DNA of 64,000 bases from Spodoptera frugiperda (GCF_023101765.2 NC_064226.1:7494001-7558000), one strand, 5' to 3'. Numbered from the stretch's first letter, positions 1-14,300 are shown. The notes: a model not told the origin generated them from the sequence alone. Numbers and translations: made by a program.

Positions 1-3000
1 ATTTTATTATTTTGATTCAAAACAGCATGTCTATTAATTCACCATATTGTTTATTTACTCGTATTTTTTTATAATGTAGTATTATTTTACATAATAAGTA
101 GATATCTACACAGGTCGGTAACAACACCAAATGGTTTCATTGAAATATGACCATTTTCTATTTGTATACGGAACAATAGAATATATTTTACAATAGAAGT
201 GCATATCTACGTAGGTATAATAAAACGTTCTTACCAACGGTTCTTTTCAACCGTTTCTTAGCCTTTCACAGAGTTATGATTCGCTAGTCATAAAAATGAT
301 GAAAGCACGTTATTGTCGCGCGAATCTAAAATGCGGACTTTCGTCTACGTGACACGCTAGTGCTTGTATCCAAGTACCTGAAACCGGTATACACGAAGAT
401 TATATTTATTCTTTCGCCTCAAAGACTTGTGGCGCTTGTCCGAACAGATAAAACAAGTCCATGATATCCTGTTTGAGACATAAAAAGGTTCTGCATTCCT
501 CGCAAGCCCTGGAAATAGGCGCCTGTAATGTTTACTTTATAAATAGATTGATCCTTTATAATTAGTTCTCTGCGTTCTCTGTAAAAATAAACTAGAAATA
601 CCTATACATCAAAGTCCTTTGTCCTTTGTTAGAATGTTTTGTGCAGGAAATTTTACTGAAGGTGGTTTTATAAATAGGAAGGTGCTATTGCATATGCATT
701 GAGTACCATAGGCAGCTAAGTATACCTACATTCATTAATACTTATTCAAAATTCTATTTCAGCTCATTGAATATTTTGATGTCTGAACATTTTCGCTAGC
801 GCAGCGACTGCACGGTAATGAAATAGGGCCTTATTTATGCAAAATGAAAAGACTTACAATATCAGGCATTTCGTATCGCAAAACTTCCTAGTTTACAATA
901 ATTACCTAACACAAAACGACCTCGATGTACAATCAAAATTGTTTCGCGTTTGTGTCATACGATCGATTCAGCAATTGCAAAATCGGAGTCTGCAAAAAAT
1001 ATGCTAACATTACGTGCCGGTTCAACACGCCTGTTTATCAGTCTCAATTAAAATAGCTCGTTACTTAGTTCCTTGAAGTTTTTGCCCAGTAAGCGTACCT
1101 TAGTACTATAATTTTGAGCGGAGTTCGAAGCGAGTGCGGCACGTTTCGCCACACCCAGCCAGGCCTCCGCTGCGAACCAATCGCGCGCCGCCACCGCCAG
1201 TGTAATCAGTACTTTCGATGCATCGGATCGGACTATAGACAGCCTTGTACAGCAATAAATAAACAGAGATTGCGTCAGGCAACGATTATGATCAACGAAC
1301 TGTTTTTGTTCAGTTTCGTCAAAATTGCTTTGTCAGAGGTAAAGGATTTTATCTGTTTATCATACCCACACTATATTTGGCTGATGTAACAGTCTGAAAT
1401 ACACATTTGACGCATACATTGGGTTTTACTACTAAATGATTCTAATGTTCTAAATTAAATATTCCTTCTGTAACTTGTTAATTGTTTCAGCATTTGTTAG
1501 GCTAACCAAACGTTATGCAATGAAATATTTTCCATGATGCAATTAGAGTTTATGATTGGAGACTGAGAGCTAGAGTTAGCCTTGTGTTCTTGTTCTTGAG
1601 ACAACTGTAATAAGATACCTACTTAATAGCTCGAAGTGAAATAGTAGCACTACATTTTTCATACTCCTTGTTTATTGCGGTTTACAATAATATCAATTTT
1701 AAATTTCTTGATAGAAACTTCTGGTGAAGACAGATAATGAACCTTTGAACGTCTGACACAGATCTTCGTATCTAAGCACCCTTATGTATTTAATTTCCGA
1801 AGAATCACTGAGATGTCTTTTGTATTTCAATATCTCGAGCAATATATCAACAATATGGTCACTGTAACCTCCACAGGCTTGGCAGTAACTTTCCATTCGA
1901 TGCGAATGGCTGCGACCAATGGATAACGACTCGATGTTTATGAAACAAAACGCCAAAGAAGAGTGTGTGTACATACATAGGCGCTATTCGCTGCAACACG
2001 AGGCTCGCTCGAGTATGTTCCACTGCATTGGCGGGAAAGCACTGTTCTAGAACGAGATTTCATCGGAGTTCGAAATTTAAACAATGACATAAATCAATAA
2101 ACAAGTTCACATGCGTAGTTTGTTACTAAGGAGGTATGTACACGGACTAAAGGTTAGCATGAAGTTGGTATCTACCTCAAAATGACTTGAATTCCTTCAT
2201 AAAAAAATTACACAGCTAATTGCTGCCCTCGTGTTTCCACCGAACAACATTTACGGTGATTAAGGCCCATGTCCTAACAAACCTAAATTGGTGAGAGTTA
2301 ACGACTATCATACCACCATAGAGATCAGTTTAATTGAAACTCTCACAAGATAGGACCAGTTTCTACGAGAACCAGGGATCTACTAACATGGGATGTTGAT
2401 GAGCTTATGGTACTCTATCATGGAATCATGTTAATGTTGCTGATTTGAAATTAAATAATAAACATCGTGCACGCGTCAAGTACTTTGAGCCTTGTTATGT
2501 ACCTATATGTATTGTAGACAGAGGTCATGATCGAATGTGTGCATCTACTACATCTTTGAGTAGATAGGTAGGTAGGTGTTCTGTTACTAGTAAAAAGATA
2601 AATGTTTAAAAAAATTAACCTTCAGTGGAATTTTATTTACTTTGAAACTATATCTACACAGTAAACAAAGGCTCTTGAAAACCCGAAAAGAGTTCAGAAT
2701 CAGAGCACTAAAGCAGTGCTAATTTGCAACACCAAACAAAGCAGTTACTGTTGTCTAATCACTAATTGCCAATTAAAACTTAAATTCGTGGCCAAAATGA
2801 CGAAAGGAAATCCGTTAATTGCAAATAAGTCTGTGCGTTAGTATTTATTTAAAATTACTAAAACCTTAACTGATTATCTAGTAGATATTCGTATTGTAGG
2901 AAAATGATATAAATCGAGTTATAGGCTGTCGAAGTTGGCCTGAATAGTTTCAAGAAAACGATGGTATAACCGTGCCGCCAGATAAATGAAATCACTATTT

Positions 3001-3559
3001 ATCAAGTTCTTTAGCTAGCATCCCTAAGAATTTGGAAGAACTCTCTGTTTTCTTCCTCGATGTAAATATAGAAACATAATTAAAAATATGAAAGTAGGAA
3101 AATGGTTTTGAATATAGGTAAATGAAGAAGAGTTTTCTTTTTACAGCGATGACGTTTGTTGTTCCATATTTATGCTGTTGTTGTTATTTTCATTGCCAAG
3201 GCTTGCATGAATTATTAAGATGAATGAATCTGTCCAACTCTTGTATTTTTGGAAGCATTTCTGAAGTAGGTTTATAATATAAGTACTTATTTATGATGTA
3301 CATATACTTCCGCACTTCACATTTGTCACATATCAAAACATATTTTTCTAACAAACAGATCAATTTATCCTAGTTGGTGCATTTCATGTCAATAATGGAC
3401 TATTTATGCCATTTTAAAGAGTAACGGAAAACTCCCAGTCTTGATCGATAACAATTATACCAATCAAGTCGGTTGCCTGATTGTCCGCGCGATGTCCAAT
3501 TTCATGATGCTGGCACATATGAAACATTGTATTGTATAAAATAGACCTTTAAGCCTCGT

Positions 3560-3710
3560 ATTCATAGTAAACATTTGTTTAGCAACATGGTTGCATAAAC
3601 ATGTTGCCGAGTTGCTCTCAACATTGCGGGCAACACTTTTGTTGCGTGATCAACTATGACGCCACGTTGCAAAGTTGACGCCCGGCGAACAAAAACATCA
3701 GTTTATCAAC
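3560..3710. repeat. Cluster of GTTGC/GCAAC motifs, possible dispersed repeat
   Basis: Within about 110 bases the pentamer GTTGC or its complement occurs about eight times, including an inverted pair of GCAACATG and CATGTTGC around a short spacer. Such density does not occur elsewhere in the window. It may be a fragment of a dispersed element. I cannot define ends or target duplications, so the class is open. Confidence 0.3.
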
Positions 3711-6394
3711 AAATATTGACGTATGTGGACGTGTTTGCATCTATTTTTAAATATGCGAATTTTGAGATCTTGCCATATTTTCTTTTTCTGTAACCTATCC
3801 ACAATTTTAGAAAGATCAATCAATCCATATTGACGACCATTAAACAAACGAGATTGTTCTATATAAAAAGTTATATATAAACATGATATAATATTATACT
3901 ACTACTCAAAACGAACAAGTTGCTTAATATGCACGAAGCTATATTATGTATTCAAAAATACAAATTCAACCTATCTAAACAATAAATTAAAAGTAAAAGG
4001 TGAAAAACGTGTCCTAAATTCATGGCTGCTTAAAATTCAGAGCTAATAAAGTAGAACAATATCCGGAACGTGAAAAAACTAATTTATTCGGACTGAATTT
4101 AAATTAGTTTTCAACGTACAATAAGTAGTCTAGATGTAAAAATAAAAGAAAAAGAACATTATAAGTAAAATTATAATATAAGATTGTACATAAGTTAGAA
4201 AAAAAAATACCGCTGCACTGGGTACCGGTGTATCTCCATTTGGTAGCCTTTTCTGTTACTTATAGTTTTTTAGACAATTTAGATCACGTCCAATATTTAT
4301 AGATGTGATGTGAAGACTCCAACTATACTTGAAGACTCAACGAATTCTTTTCAAGATCCTATTTTAAATAAGAATATGTAAATAAAATTCATAAAGCATT
4401 GGCCAAATTTCATCATTTTTTACGTATTATACTGTCTATATGTAGATGTATTGTACAGACCGTTTCTAGGCAAACTTTTGAGCACTTCTCACGTCAGCCT
4501 TGGACTTTGGACCGCCACACCCACACCCGTTCGCTGTAAGCACGAAGGATTGCATACTAGAGACCACACGGTGTCATACATAGGAGATATATTAGTCACT
4601 TGAACAATGAACACCATTAATTTTAAATAGGTAGTTACCCAACAAATTCATTTTGTGCAAAATATCCTTAAATATGTGTCTGCTATTTTGATGAATTGTT
4701 TTATGCTAAATTAATGTGGTTCTTGTATCTACGTGCTTGCTCAAAAAGGGTTTAAAGATTTGTATTCTTTCATCATTATGAATACAGACGATTTATCCTA
4801 TTTGCACCTAACAACACAGTAAACACAAACACTTGAAAAAAATCCCAAGAACGCTGAGGAAAAAAATATTATTTTATTATTAAACTTATGAAATACTTTA
4901 TAGTGACACACCTCCGTCTATACAAGGTAAATGTACAGTACAAAGTTTACTTAGACGTACCTATTACAATTTACAAATACATAATTACTGCTTTACTGGA
5001 GCGAAATAGAATATTCAGATACTTTCACTTTGAAATGTAGCAAAAATACTTTAAAATGAGCCGGTAAAGAGTAGATAGATAATAGACATGTAGGTACGTG
5101 TTAATGAAATATAATAATTAACTATTGTATACGGTGATGGAAAACTCAAGTGGAAATCCACGCAGTACAATAAATTCCTCACATTTTTTGTTTCAACTAA
5201 TTACATCATAACGAAACGTTATTATAAGAAATATAAAATAATGTTAAATTCCAATAACTTAGGTACGTAATGTTTGCCGATGAAGTCACACAATTCCATT
5301 TACTGGAAGCTAAACAATATTTTTTTCCTGTTGGGAAAATATTTGGGTTTTCTGAATTATTTAAGGATCAATAGGGAAATTGATACATATTATTTATTAG
5401 TTTTACATTTAACGGTTTTATTGACTTTAGGTAAATGTTGAATTTTATCTTTCTTTAGAAATCCCCTTGTTGTCAAATGACAAGTTTTAATAAAAATATT
5501 GTTTACACCAGATTTGCAAGATATGGTACAAAACCGAAAACTCTTGCTTTATTAAAATAAATAATCTGCAAATGCACTTAAAATCTTTATCTTCCATATT
5601 TTGGCGTCATAGCATGTGGCGCCAAAAACGTTACTAAAAATGTTGTAAACAACATAAAAAGTAGGGCACTGATGGACGAGCTGCCATTCCTCTGTTATAA
5701 TTACCGAGCCATCTCTTTCAAAGTCTGCCTACACCTGAAGTACGTGGGAGGGAGGGCCCATCGTCACGATCACATGTCTTGGCACTGCAGGCTGAACAAA
5801 AAATTGCAGTTGCTTCTGAAAATCGCAAAGTTTAATCGTTTACGGTCAATGACGTTTATTCTTAGAAAGTCGTATACGTTTGAACGAGCATGTACTCGTG
5901 TATACATATACACTGCCATAGGTATATGTATTGCGTTTGCGCGGAGGTGTGGCGCGCGCACGCGCATCGCAACACGCAACCATTTGCAATCTATAGGTAC
6001 ATGTACATGTAAACCTTCCCGGTATGCGAATTGTGTGCTACAATCGTACAATGCGATATCATATTGCATCAGCGGTACTTTTTTAGGGGCTTTACTAATG
6101 ATTCTAATTGTGATTAACATCAGGATATTGTAATCAAGATAAGGAGAGGGCAAAGTTTTAATTAGGAATGTGTATGGTTTAAATATTAATACCGGGTAAT
6201 AACAATTTTATACCTAACCGATATGTCAATTTTACAACTATAACAATGTTCCCCTTATCTGGTTAATTATGAAACAAAGCCACACTGATACGAACATGCC
6301 TACTGTACACACCCACACAAAGAGCTGATTGCCACATTTTAATTTATTAGCCCGAATATATCGCTAAGGAAAAGAAACACATTTTACGTCTCTG

Positions 6395-6505
6395 ACGCAT
6401 GCGGCCGCTGCGGGTGGCAGCTGCTGATTGGCTGCCACAACCAAGCCCCCCGACGTCACACGGTATCTGTCACGCAGGCATAGCTCGTGACCATGGCTCC
6501 ATATC
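6395..6505. promoter_or_regulatory. GC-rich islet with CCAAT, CRE-like and E-box motifs
   Basis: This short islet in AT-rich surroundings contains an E-box CAGCTG, a GATTGGCT inverted CCAAT motif and a GACGTCAC CRE-like site. TGGCAGC and GCTGCCA form a small inverted repeat that brackets the E-box side. The mix is typical of a promoter or enhancer. No open frame nearby is convincing, so a target gene cannot be named. Confidence 0.3.
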
Positions 6506-9500
6506 GCACTACACTCATTGTGAAAATTACAGAATATTGTACTTGTACGTATACATATCACTCGACGTGGAGCTATTGTTGAACGAAAACCATGTTTCTT
6601 TATTGAATCTTGTCGCGTTTTAATGCTTTATGATGTAGGTACATACACGTGCCGCTGTCATTTAAACTGAAGATACAAAATAATTGCACAATTGGCCTCA
6701 CATTTTTCAATGTCAAAATGTTATTGCACGTCGTAGAAGATGTTTAAGAACATGAATAAATATTTTTTGGTACGTCAAAAATTGATCAGAAAAAGACTTC
6801 ATGCCCAAAATTTATGTTTTTGTAAACTGTTTTTCTTAACGTAATTGTAGATACCTATATTAAGGATACTTTGGCTATGTATATAACGGGCTACAGAGGC
6901 CAGTGACTCACGGAAATGGTCCATGGTTCACAAGACTTGCTCTGGCCGTGAGGCTGCTCACGTCACCTCAAAAACATAACCAACGTTATGTGGGTGTGTC
7001 CTCGTGTGTCCTTGAAGTTTGAACTCTTCACCGGATTTAAGTATCTTGCCAGTAGATAGTTATAATCCTTTGCTTTTTTACTTTTGTCGACCATGATTAA
7101 CAGATTATTGTGTGCAAATTCCATAGGTACCAGTAATAGCAAGAATTATAAGATAATCGGTTTATGTTTATTGTAGGCAAAATTGGTATATCAATTATTG
7201 TATTAATGATATTATCCAGAGTGCGACGTGTTTTCAAACTGCATAGTTAAACAACGCAGCGAAGTGAAGTAAAAATGTTTACTGAAAAACAAAAGGAAAA
7301 TACTGAAGCATATTTTTAATTACCCATTAGCACTTATTATAATTTAAGGTCGTATCTATTCACGGTAAGTTAATAAGCAAGAGTTATGTAGTTACGACTG
7401 AAACCACAGAATTCTATTTCCTGCGACATGCGTAAATGGATTCAAGGAAATATATATCTAAATATTATACATAGGTAGTTAGGTACATTGAGACATAACA
7501 TAAAACATTTTATAGACTCTGAAGTGCAGGCAGCGATGTCAGTATCATAATATAACAAATAGTATTTTTCTTTCAGCTACACACGTCACCAGTGCACCAT
7601 CTTGCATGATGCAATATTTCTAATACCTACATCTGCCAGCAGTTTCACATAGTTAGCCAGTTGTGATAATAAAACATTACAAACAGCGATAAGAATAAAC
7701 CTTTATCCTCTTTCCCAATTCTCTCCAAACTCAAAACTATAATAATTCAATGAAAACAAAAAAAGACCAGCAAAAAAGTACGAACGAACTCAGTTTGCTA
7801 AAAGATCCGCTTCGTAATCGTGAATTTTAATCCTACAGCAGCCTACGTCAGCACCATGTTAGCTGTATCATCCTAAATATTAGTCATTTGGCTAATATTT
7901 GCTCGTGATGTCCTCCATTTTTGCGTTAACTATCTAACTGTGGATTTTCAACGTACCGACGTTCTTAATTGCACGTCCATTTCTTTAGCATTTTTAGTTC
8001 CTAGTTTAAAAGCAAATGTTCATGTGTTGGTAGGTACCGATATAGGAAATCCGTAACCTTTTTTGGGCCTCTTAATTCATCTGTAATCAGATCTCGTTAT
8101 CAACCAAATAAGCTACAAATTAAGCACACTGATAGTTACACCGATAACATAAAAACATTTTGATTTTGTGTGAAATCGTCAATAAATTAATATGCATGAC
8201 AGATGTGACGAGTGTGACGGCGCTCACGCACATCCACTGGACACTGGAACGAGGGTCAATTGGATCGCGAGGTTCACGAAAACTTAATAGACAATAACGA
8301 AGATATATTGAACAACGTTGGACGATCTGCGTCAACTTTGTTGATGGTTGACGTCACCAATTGTTACAGAGCCTTGCACTGGGGGCAGCGAAGGTTAAAA
8401 AAACAAACTGAAATGTCAGTCACGCTGTACATTTCTTGGTACTTATTGTACGATCGAAATTACATAGTACGAGGTCGTCATATAAATAATATTTCAATTT
8501 TTAATAGACTAGGTTGTATGGATCTATGACTACAAACATTTAAGTGATTTTAGGAACATAGGCGCTTCATGGAAGTTTTGAAAACGACAAGTTATAAAAA
8601 GTGACTTCACCAACCAAAATAAAACGTGACAATAATTAGGACAATCAGCCGAAACAATGCTCATACCTAAGTATTTACATGTTGCGTTCGATGGTTGATA
8701 ATTTTTTTCACTTCGAGTGGCCAATCACTTCATGACCTCGAAACTGAACACAGACAAGCCTTCAGGTACCCACACATCGACAAATGAAGGCGTGTTCATG
8801 TACATGCACGTAAGTTGAAATACTTATGCGGGAAACACACAAGGATATGCGCTGGTAGTGGTGAGATAGGGCTACCACGTTTTTAAATATTTTAATAATA
8901 TGCCTAAAATAGCCGTTATCTGCCTCTACTATTTACGTAATACCGGAAAACTCACAGTTTACGCTAAATAAACCATCTATGTCGACATTTATTTCCTTAA
9001 ACTGTACTCATTCTGATAGATTTTATTCATACCTAGCCAATTTACATAACTAAGTAATAAAGTTTGCCCTATGAATGTGTGTCAGAGGGCAGAAACCATT
9101 CAGAAATGTGATCTAACAGCCCTAGTGCAGAACAAGAATGTGATTCATTTGAAAAGGCGCCAACCGACACGTAAGCCAGTCACCTGACCGTCTCGACTAG
9201 CAACCTCTTAGTACGAAATGTAGGCAACAATTTCATGCAACGTTAAAATAAGGCTTTTATTACTTATCTGTGAAGGCTCAAAATGAAATGCATTGGCACA
9301 CAGCGACTGTAAGACACAAAAAACGACTAGGAATAATTATTTTCCAGTAGGTCTTAAGCGACGTACAAAATAAAAATATAAGGAACAATAGACTCTAGGA
9401 TATTGTATGTTAGCACGATTTTGGCTTCTTAGAATAATAGAATATTCAATTAGTTTTTTTCAGTGTAGAACCTTGAGTTCGGTGTAAACCGGTACAGTCA

Positions 9501-10349
9501 GTGACGTAGAAGCCACTCCCGCTTTTGAATGTGACTGACAAAACTAGGGGACATTGCATTTTTGATAAGATACGTACCTATAGTTTAAGATAGTATTAAA
9601 TTGGCAGTTCAGTATTGTATTGTTTATTTTTTCATACCAATAAGACTTTAGCTAGATAACATTTAGTTGGGTTTTATCGTAGTAACTTAATACTACGTTG
9701 CTAGGTTCAACATCCTTTTAAGTACTTCGGTAGTAAATAAGCATAATTGCAATTTGAATACATACTTAATCATAAAAACAAATGCGAGGCTGCTTTACTT
9801 ACGGTACCTATGTACTTGTACTTACATCACAGACATACTTAGGTACTCCTCAGCAACGAAGAAAGTACCTAAAAGAGATGAAAAAGTAAAAAAAATATCA
9901 ATACGTTAGTGTACGTATTAATATTTATTTTTTACAAAATGTGGTTAGTATCCAGCCAGCAGTAAATAGTGGCATGAAAAAAAACATTAAAATATTTCCA
10001 AGTAATTTTCCTAACACATTTTTATGTACATAAAAAATCAGTAGCCATTGGTTTCACACACAGAAAAGTACCAATCGATTTTGTAAGTATATTGGAAACG
10101 TGTATGTAAAATATTTTGTCGTATTTATGCTAATATATAGAACAAACTAATTCAGCACGAGCGAAGTAAAGAACTGACTTGAAGCTGATGAAGCCGCTTC
10201 CAAGTGGAATTTTTAAAATTAGATTACTTACTGTAAGCAATGATGCAATATTTTAATATAATATTATAATATCATAACTTAAATTACGTATTTTACAAAA
10301 TATTTAATTAAAAAAGAAATTTCCGGTTCAAAATTGGCAAAAAGAGTTT

Positions 10350-10420
10350 GACCCCGACGTGATTTGAACACGCAACCTTCTGATCTGGAGTCAGACGCGC
10401 TACCGTTGCGCCACGGAGTC
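10350..10420 (-). tRNA. tRNA-Trp (CCA)
   Basis: On the minus strand the sequence folds into a complete cloverleaf. It has a 7-bp acceptor stem (GACTCCG with CGGGGTC, one G-U), a D arm, an anticodon stem TCTGA/TCAGA with loop CTCCAGA giving anticodon CCA, and a T arm with TTCAAAT. It decodes UGG. It has no intron. It opens a three-tRNA cluster and lies on the opposite strand to the next two. Confidence 0.95.
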
Positions 10421-10756
10421 GTTGCGGACTAAGTCGAAATAAACGATAGCTATTGGAATAGTAACCTTGAGTTTCGATAACTAAAATAATTATTAATATT
10501 TTTATGAACAGTTGTGTTAATTTCGATATAATTATAATTACATAATACAATATTTATTTAATTGCATAATAATTATTTTACTTTAATTTTAATAAATGCA
10601 CTATAATCATTTTATATCTTAACTCAAACACTTGTCAATTGTGTGAAGTTGATACACTAAAACAAAATAATTACAATAAACTTTTTTCATTATAAAATAA
10701 TATTAGATCTTTTAACTTATTAAATACCACAGTGTGGTGGTTTGGATAAGCTACAA

Positions 10757-10819
10757 GCGCCATCTCTAGTACACAAAATGTACCACTAACGACGTACTAA
10801 ATCTCTGGATAGATGGCGC
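10757..10819. promoter_or_regulatory. Divergent pair of AGATGGCGC (CTCF-like) motifs
   Basis: GCGCCATCT at 10757-10765 and AGATGGCGC at 10811-10819 form an exact inverted pair about 45 bases apart, between the Trp and Arg tRNA genes. AGATGGCGC resembles the core of the insect CTCF binding site. Two more intergenic or intronic copies lie at 20939-20947 and 37651-37659. An alternative is that the pair are inverted ends of a small transposon. Binding is inferred only. Confidence 0.35.
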
Positions 10820-11178
10820 TGTTAGATAATTTGTACTTCCAATCCCAATCGTCGAATGTATTAGTACTGAAAAAGTATTTAATTTATTCATTCAAGATAC
10901 ATATTTTGAAATATGTATAAACATGCGTTTAGTATAGTTAGCAGCATACTTATTGTACTGAACTTATTTGTTTCGCTATACACGGCTGAACGTGTAACAC
11001 TCGAACCTCAAGTACTATACAAGCGTAGTCTTATTCAAAGCATAGAAGGTTATCCATTAAAATCCTAATAACACATACGTGAAGGGCGTAGTATTTCTTA
11101 TTTGCTTCCCGTTATTAGCTCTGAACGTATAAAATTGGTACATATGTAATGACTACAAAATTCAGGATGTCATCACAA

Positions 11179-11250
11179 GCCCCTGTGGCCTAATGGATAA
11201 GGCATCGGCCTCCTAAGCCGGGGATTGTGGGTTCGAGTCCCACCAGGGGT
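11179..11250 (+). tRNA. tRNA-Arg (CCU)
   Basis: This is a complete cloverleaf. The acceptor GCCCCTG pairs with CAGGGGT (terminal G-U), the anticodon stem is TCGGC/GCCGG (one G-U pair), and the loop CTCCTAA gives anticodon CCU for AGG codons. The T arm is GTGGG-TTCGAGT-CCCAC. It has no intron. Its 3' end is only 52 bases from the stop codon of the converging vWA-like protein gene, so the mRNA 3' UTR of that gene must be very short or overlap the tRNA. Confidence 0.95.
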
Positions 11251-11302
11251 ACACTGTTAATTACCTTTTTGCTCTTTTTCCTGTTGTAAAATAAAACGAA
11301 AT

Positions 11303-14300
11303 TTATTTTATAGGCATATTTATTTTAAATATTAATAGTAACAAACTAGTAATTATTAATTTAAGAAAAGGTTCAGATGTGTTCGCGTTGCCCTGCAAAG
11401 GTAAGCACCTAAGACCTGCGTGGCTCATGTAATATCCAACTTGGTGCGGAAGACGGCAGTCATTGTCTGAAAAATAATAACTCAATTAATATTATCACAA
11501 TAATAAACTATTATCTATAGGTACAATTTACATGACGTATTTATGTAGGCAAAAGCGTGAAGCTTAATATTCTATCAAATGACTGGATAGAATATATGAT
11601 ATTTTTGGGAAATAAAAACATTACTGGCAAAGGCCAAGTATGGTGAACATACATCTGTAGGCACCTATCCTTCCCGTTAACAACTGGCATGATAATTAAC
11701 ATATTTTGAATGAAACGCTCACAAACATCGCAATTTACTATTATTATACACACATCATAACTTTATTTATGTATATCTACAGTTATAATAAATGTTATCA
11801 ACATCCAGTAACAAGTTACAGCTATACAATCAATGACTCAACGTATATCGTACTTATATATGCGTTCGAGATAACTGGCCGGTAATTTTGCCGACACTAT
11901 CAGAGGCGCCGTGGCTTAGTTGGTTAAAGCGCCTGTCTAGTAAACAGGAGATCGGGGGTTCGAATCCCCCCGGGGCCTAGTGATGGTTAATTCTTTTTGT
12001 CAATATTTTTACTAGTTTCTTTATGAAACTTCATTTTGTTTAGACCTATCGTTTTTTAATACAATACTATGTAGCAATGAACTGACGCCTAAATAGTTAT
12101 TCTTAATTGTTTATCCTAAAGTACGGAATATTCCTACAAACTGTGTGATTGAAAGAGCATGATGTCGTAACCATAATATGTAGTGAATGCAACTTAGGCT
12201 CAAGGTATTCTTCAGAAGTATTTAACGTGTTTTTGGTATGTATTTGTTGTTTACGATGATTGGCGTTGTAAAACATTTGCACGCCTTTAATAAGTTAGGT
12301 AGAGAATCACATGTAAAATTAATGTAACATCAACTTTTCGCCAGCTGGGGTTGTTGGGACATTTTAATCCCATGTAATAGATTCTATTAAATAGTGAGTG
12401 AGCACGGTGCCATTATTACATCGGGCACCAAACTCCGTGCTACTATGAGAACTTATAATCTTTAGCTAGAGAGTAACTTTTATACTAATTTCCTCCCAAA
12501 TCAGATTACCTTCTTGTTAAAATATGTAGTTATTAATTAATTATCTTACTTGCACACAGATTGTCAGTGGATGTAGCGGTGACAGTGAAGTAGGCAGGTA
12601 GACAGAAGTCCGGCGAAGGGCACGGCTTTGTGAGGTTGAACATGTGTATCCCTCGCTGTTCTATAGTCTGACAGTTGTGGGAAGCCTCGGCACCACGCCA
12701 CATGCAGACCAACAGCTGACCTTGGCCATCGTTTCGGAACTATATAACGCAATAAAAGTACCTAATTAGAATACTGGGGTAACAGATAAATAGCTGAGGA
12801 TCTTTGATAGAAGGTATTATAACTCTTAGTAAAACTTCTTTTTTATATCTCTATTTATTTAGAGCCTTATTTATGACTAGCTACTTCTGCGCGGTTTCAC
12901 CCGCTCTGCTTGGCTCCTATTGGTCATAGCGTGATGTTTTATAGCCTATAGCCTTCCTCGATAAATACACTATTCAACACAAAAATAATTATTCAAATCG
13001 GACCAGTAGTTCTGGAGATTAGCGCGTTCAAACAAAAAAACAAACAAACTCTTTAGCTTTATAATATTAGTATAGTATAGATTAAGTAAAACTTAAAATG
13101 TACTACATACTAACATACCAATAACATCTTTAAGTCATGTGATGCCGAGCACCGTCTTATTTAAGATCAACAAAGTCAAAGACAGCTAGCTATACAGCTA
13201 AGTCCGCTCCTCACAATGGAATGCAAAAAATGCACCCTTGTAACTAGTTTTTCAAACAGGATAGATAAAAATACTATTGCACGCAGACCAAAATAGATCG
13301 CAGGCCGACAGCCGGCCGCCGACTTTTTTGTCGCACGTGTATATCCATAACACGATTAGCAAGAACTTGCACTAAGTTTTATTATTATTGGATAATAATA
13401 AAAGCAGTATTTTGCAACCTGGGGTTCATGTAACATGCCATGTCGTCAGGGGTTCCCAAATAAAGGAATAATACTGACTGCATGTTCCAAAAAGGTTTGT
13501 TATGCATGCTTTAATATTTGAGGGAGACATTGAAATTGTTTTTGATCCCTATAATAGTTAGGGTGCATTATTAAATAGGCTTATAAAACAGCTAACAAGG
13601 GTGTGGTACTTTTTTCTGATCAGCTATCGGTGTAGGTTAAAAGTTATTAAATTACTTTATGTTTATAAATATTGGGTAACTCTATCTACCTGAACTCTGA
13701 TTAAATCCTGCAGCCTTAAATAAAAGGGGTGTATTCGGTACAACATTGGTCGGTTGGGCAGCACAAAGTCCTCGAACTCTACTTGGTTAAACACAGTGTT
13801 GTTGAAAGGACACTGGGGGCCCATTAGCCTCTGTGGAATGTCACTCTTCACCAGGAATGTATCTACGGCAGCTACTATGTCTTGCACACTCGTCGATGTC
13901 GTCTAAAAAGCAAAAATATTGTATTAAAAATATTAGAATAACAAGACAGTTTTGAATAAATGCCTCCATTGCCTGGGTAGGTTAGATACGCAATTTAGAA
14001 AATAATTCATGCATGATCATTTCAGCATAAGGAAAAATATTGTAGGTACTATTGATATTATTTCCTAAGGCTGAAGTCATCACTCATTTACAAAGAAAAT
14101 TATAAACACGAACTTGTGTGAACCAAATAAACAACTTAGTAAGCATAGGTGAATCGTGGAATGTCGTTTTACTACCTACTCCAGGATTAATATTCCCACT
14201 AGTGATCACCAGCCAGTTATTGCAATTAAACATCTAATTACACATCAAACATGAAGCTAGGAGCTAGGTAATAAGTGTAGTTGGTAATATTACAGTTTGA

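Larger units (their letters stand above)
1..10349. other. Gene-free AT-rich stretch with GC-rich islets
   Basis: I find no supportable coding exon in this 10.3 kb. The longest open frames, such as overlapping antisense frames near 5672-6153, have low-complexity composition, no recognisable motif and no matching splice partners. The background is strongly AT-rich, but compact GC-rich islets stand out at about 1115-1210, 5930-5990, 6395-6500 and 8200-8260. These could be regulatory elements or distant 5' exons of a gene outside the window. A cluster of GTTGC/GCAAC motifs lies near 3585-3690. The whole stretch could be intergenic or intronic sequence of a neighbour; the sequence does not decide. 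Confidence 0.6.

Noticed and set aside
5672..6153. Long overlapping open frames on both strands (153 and 127 codons)
   Set aside because: No recognisable motif, no splice partners, and both strands open in the same place, which points to composition and not coding.
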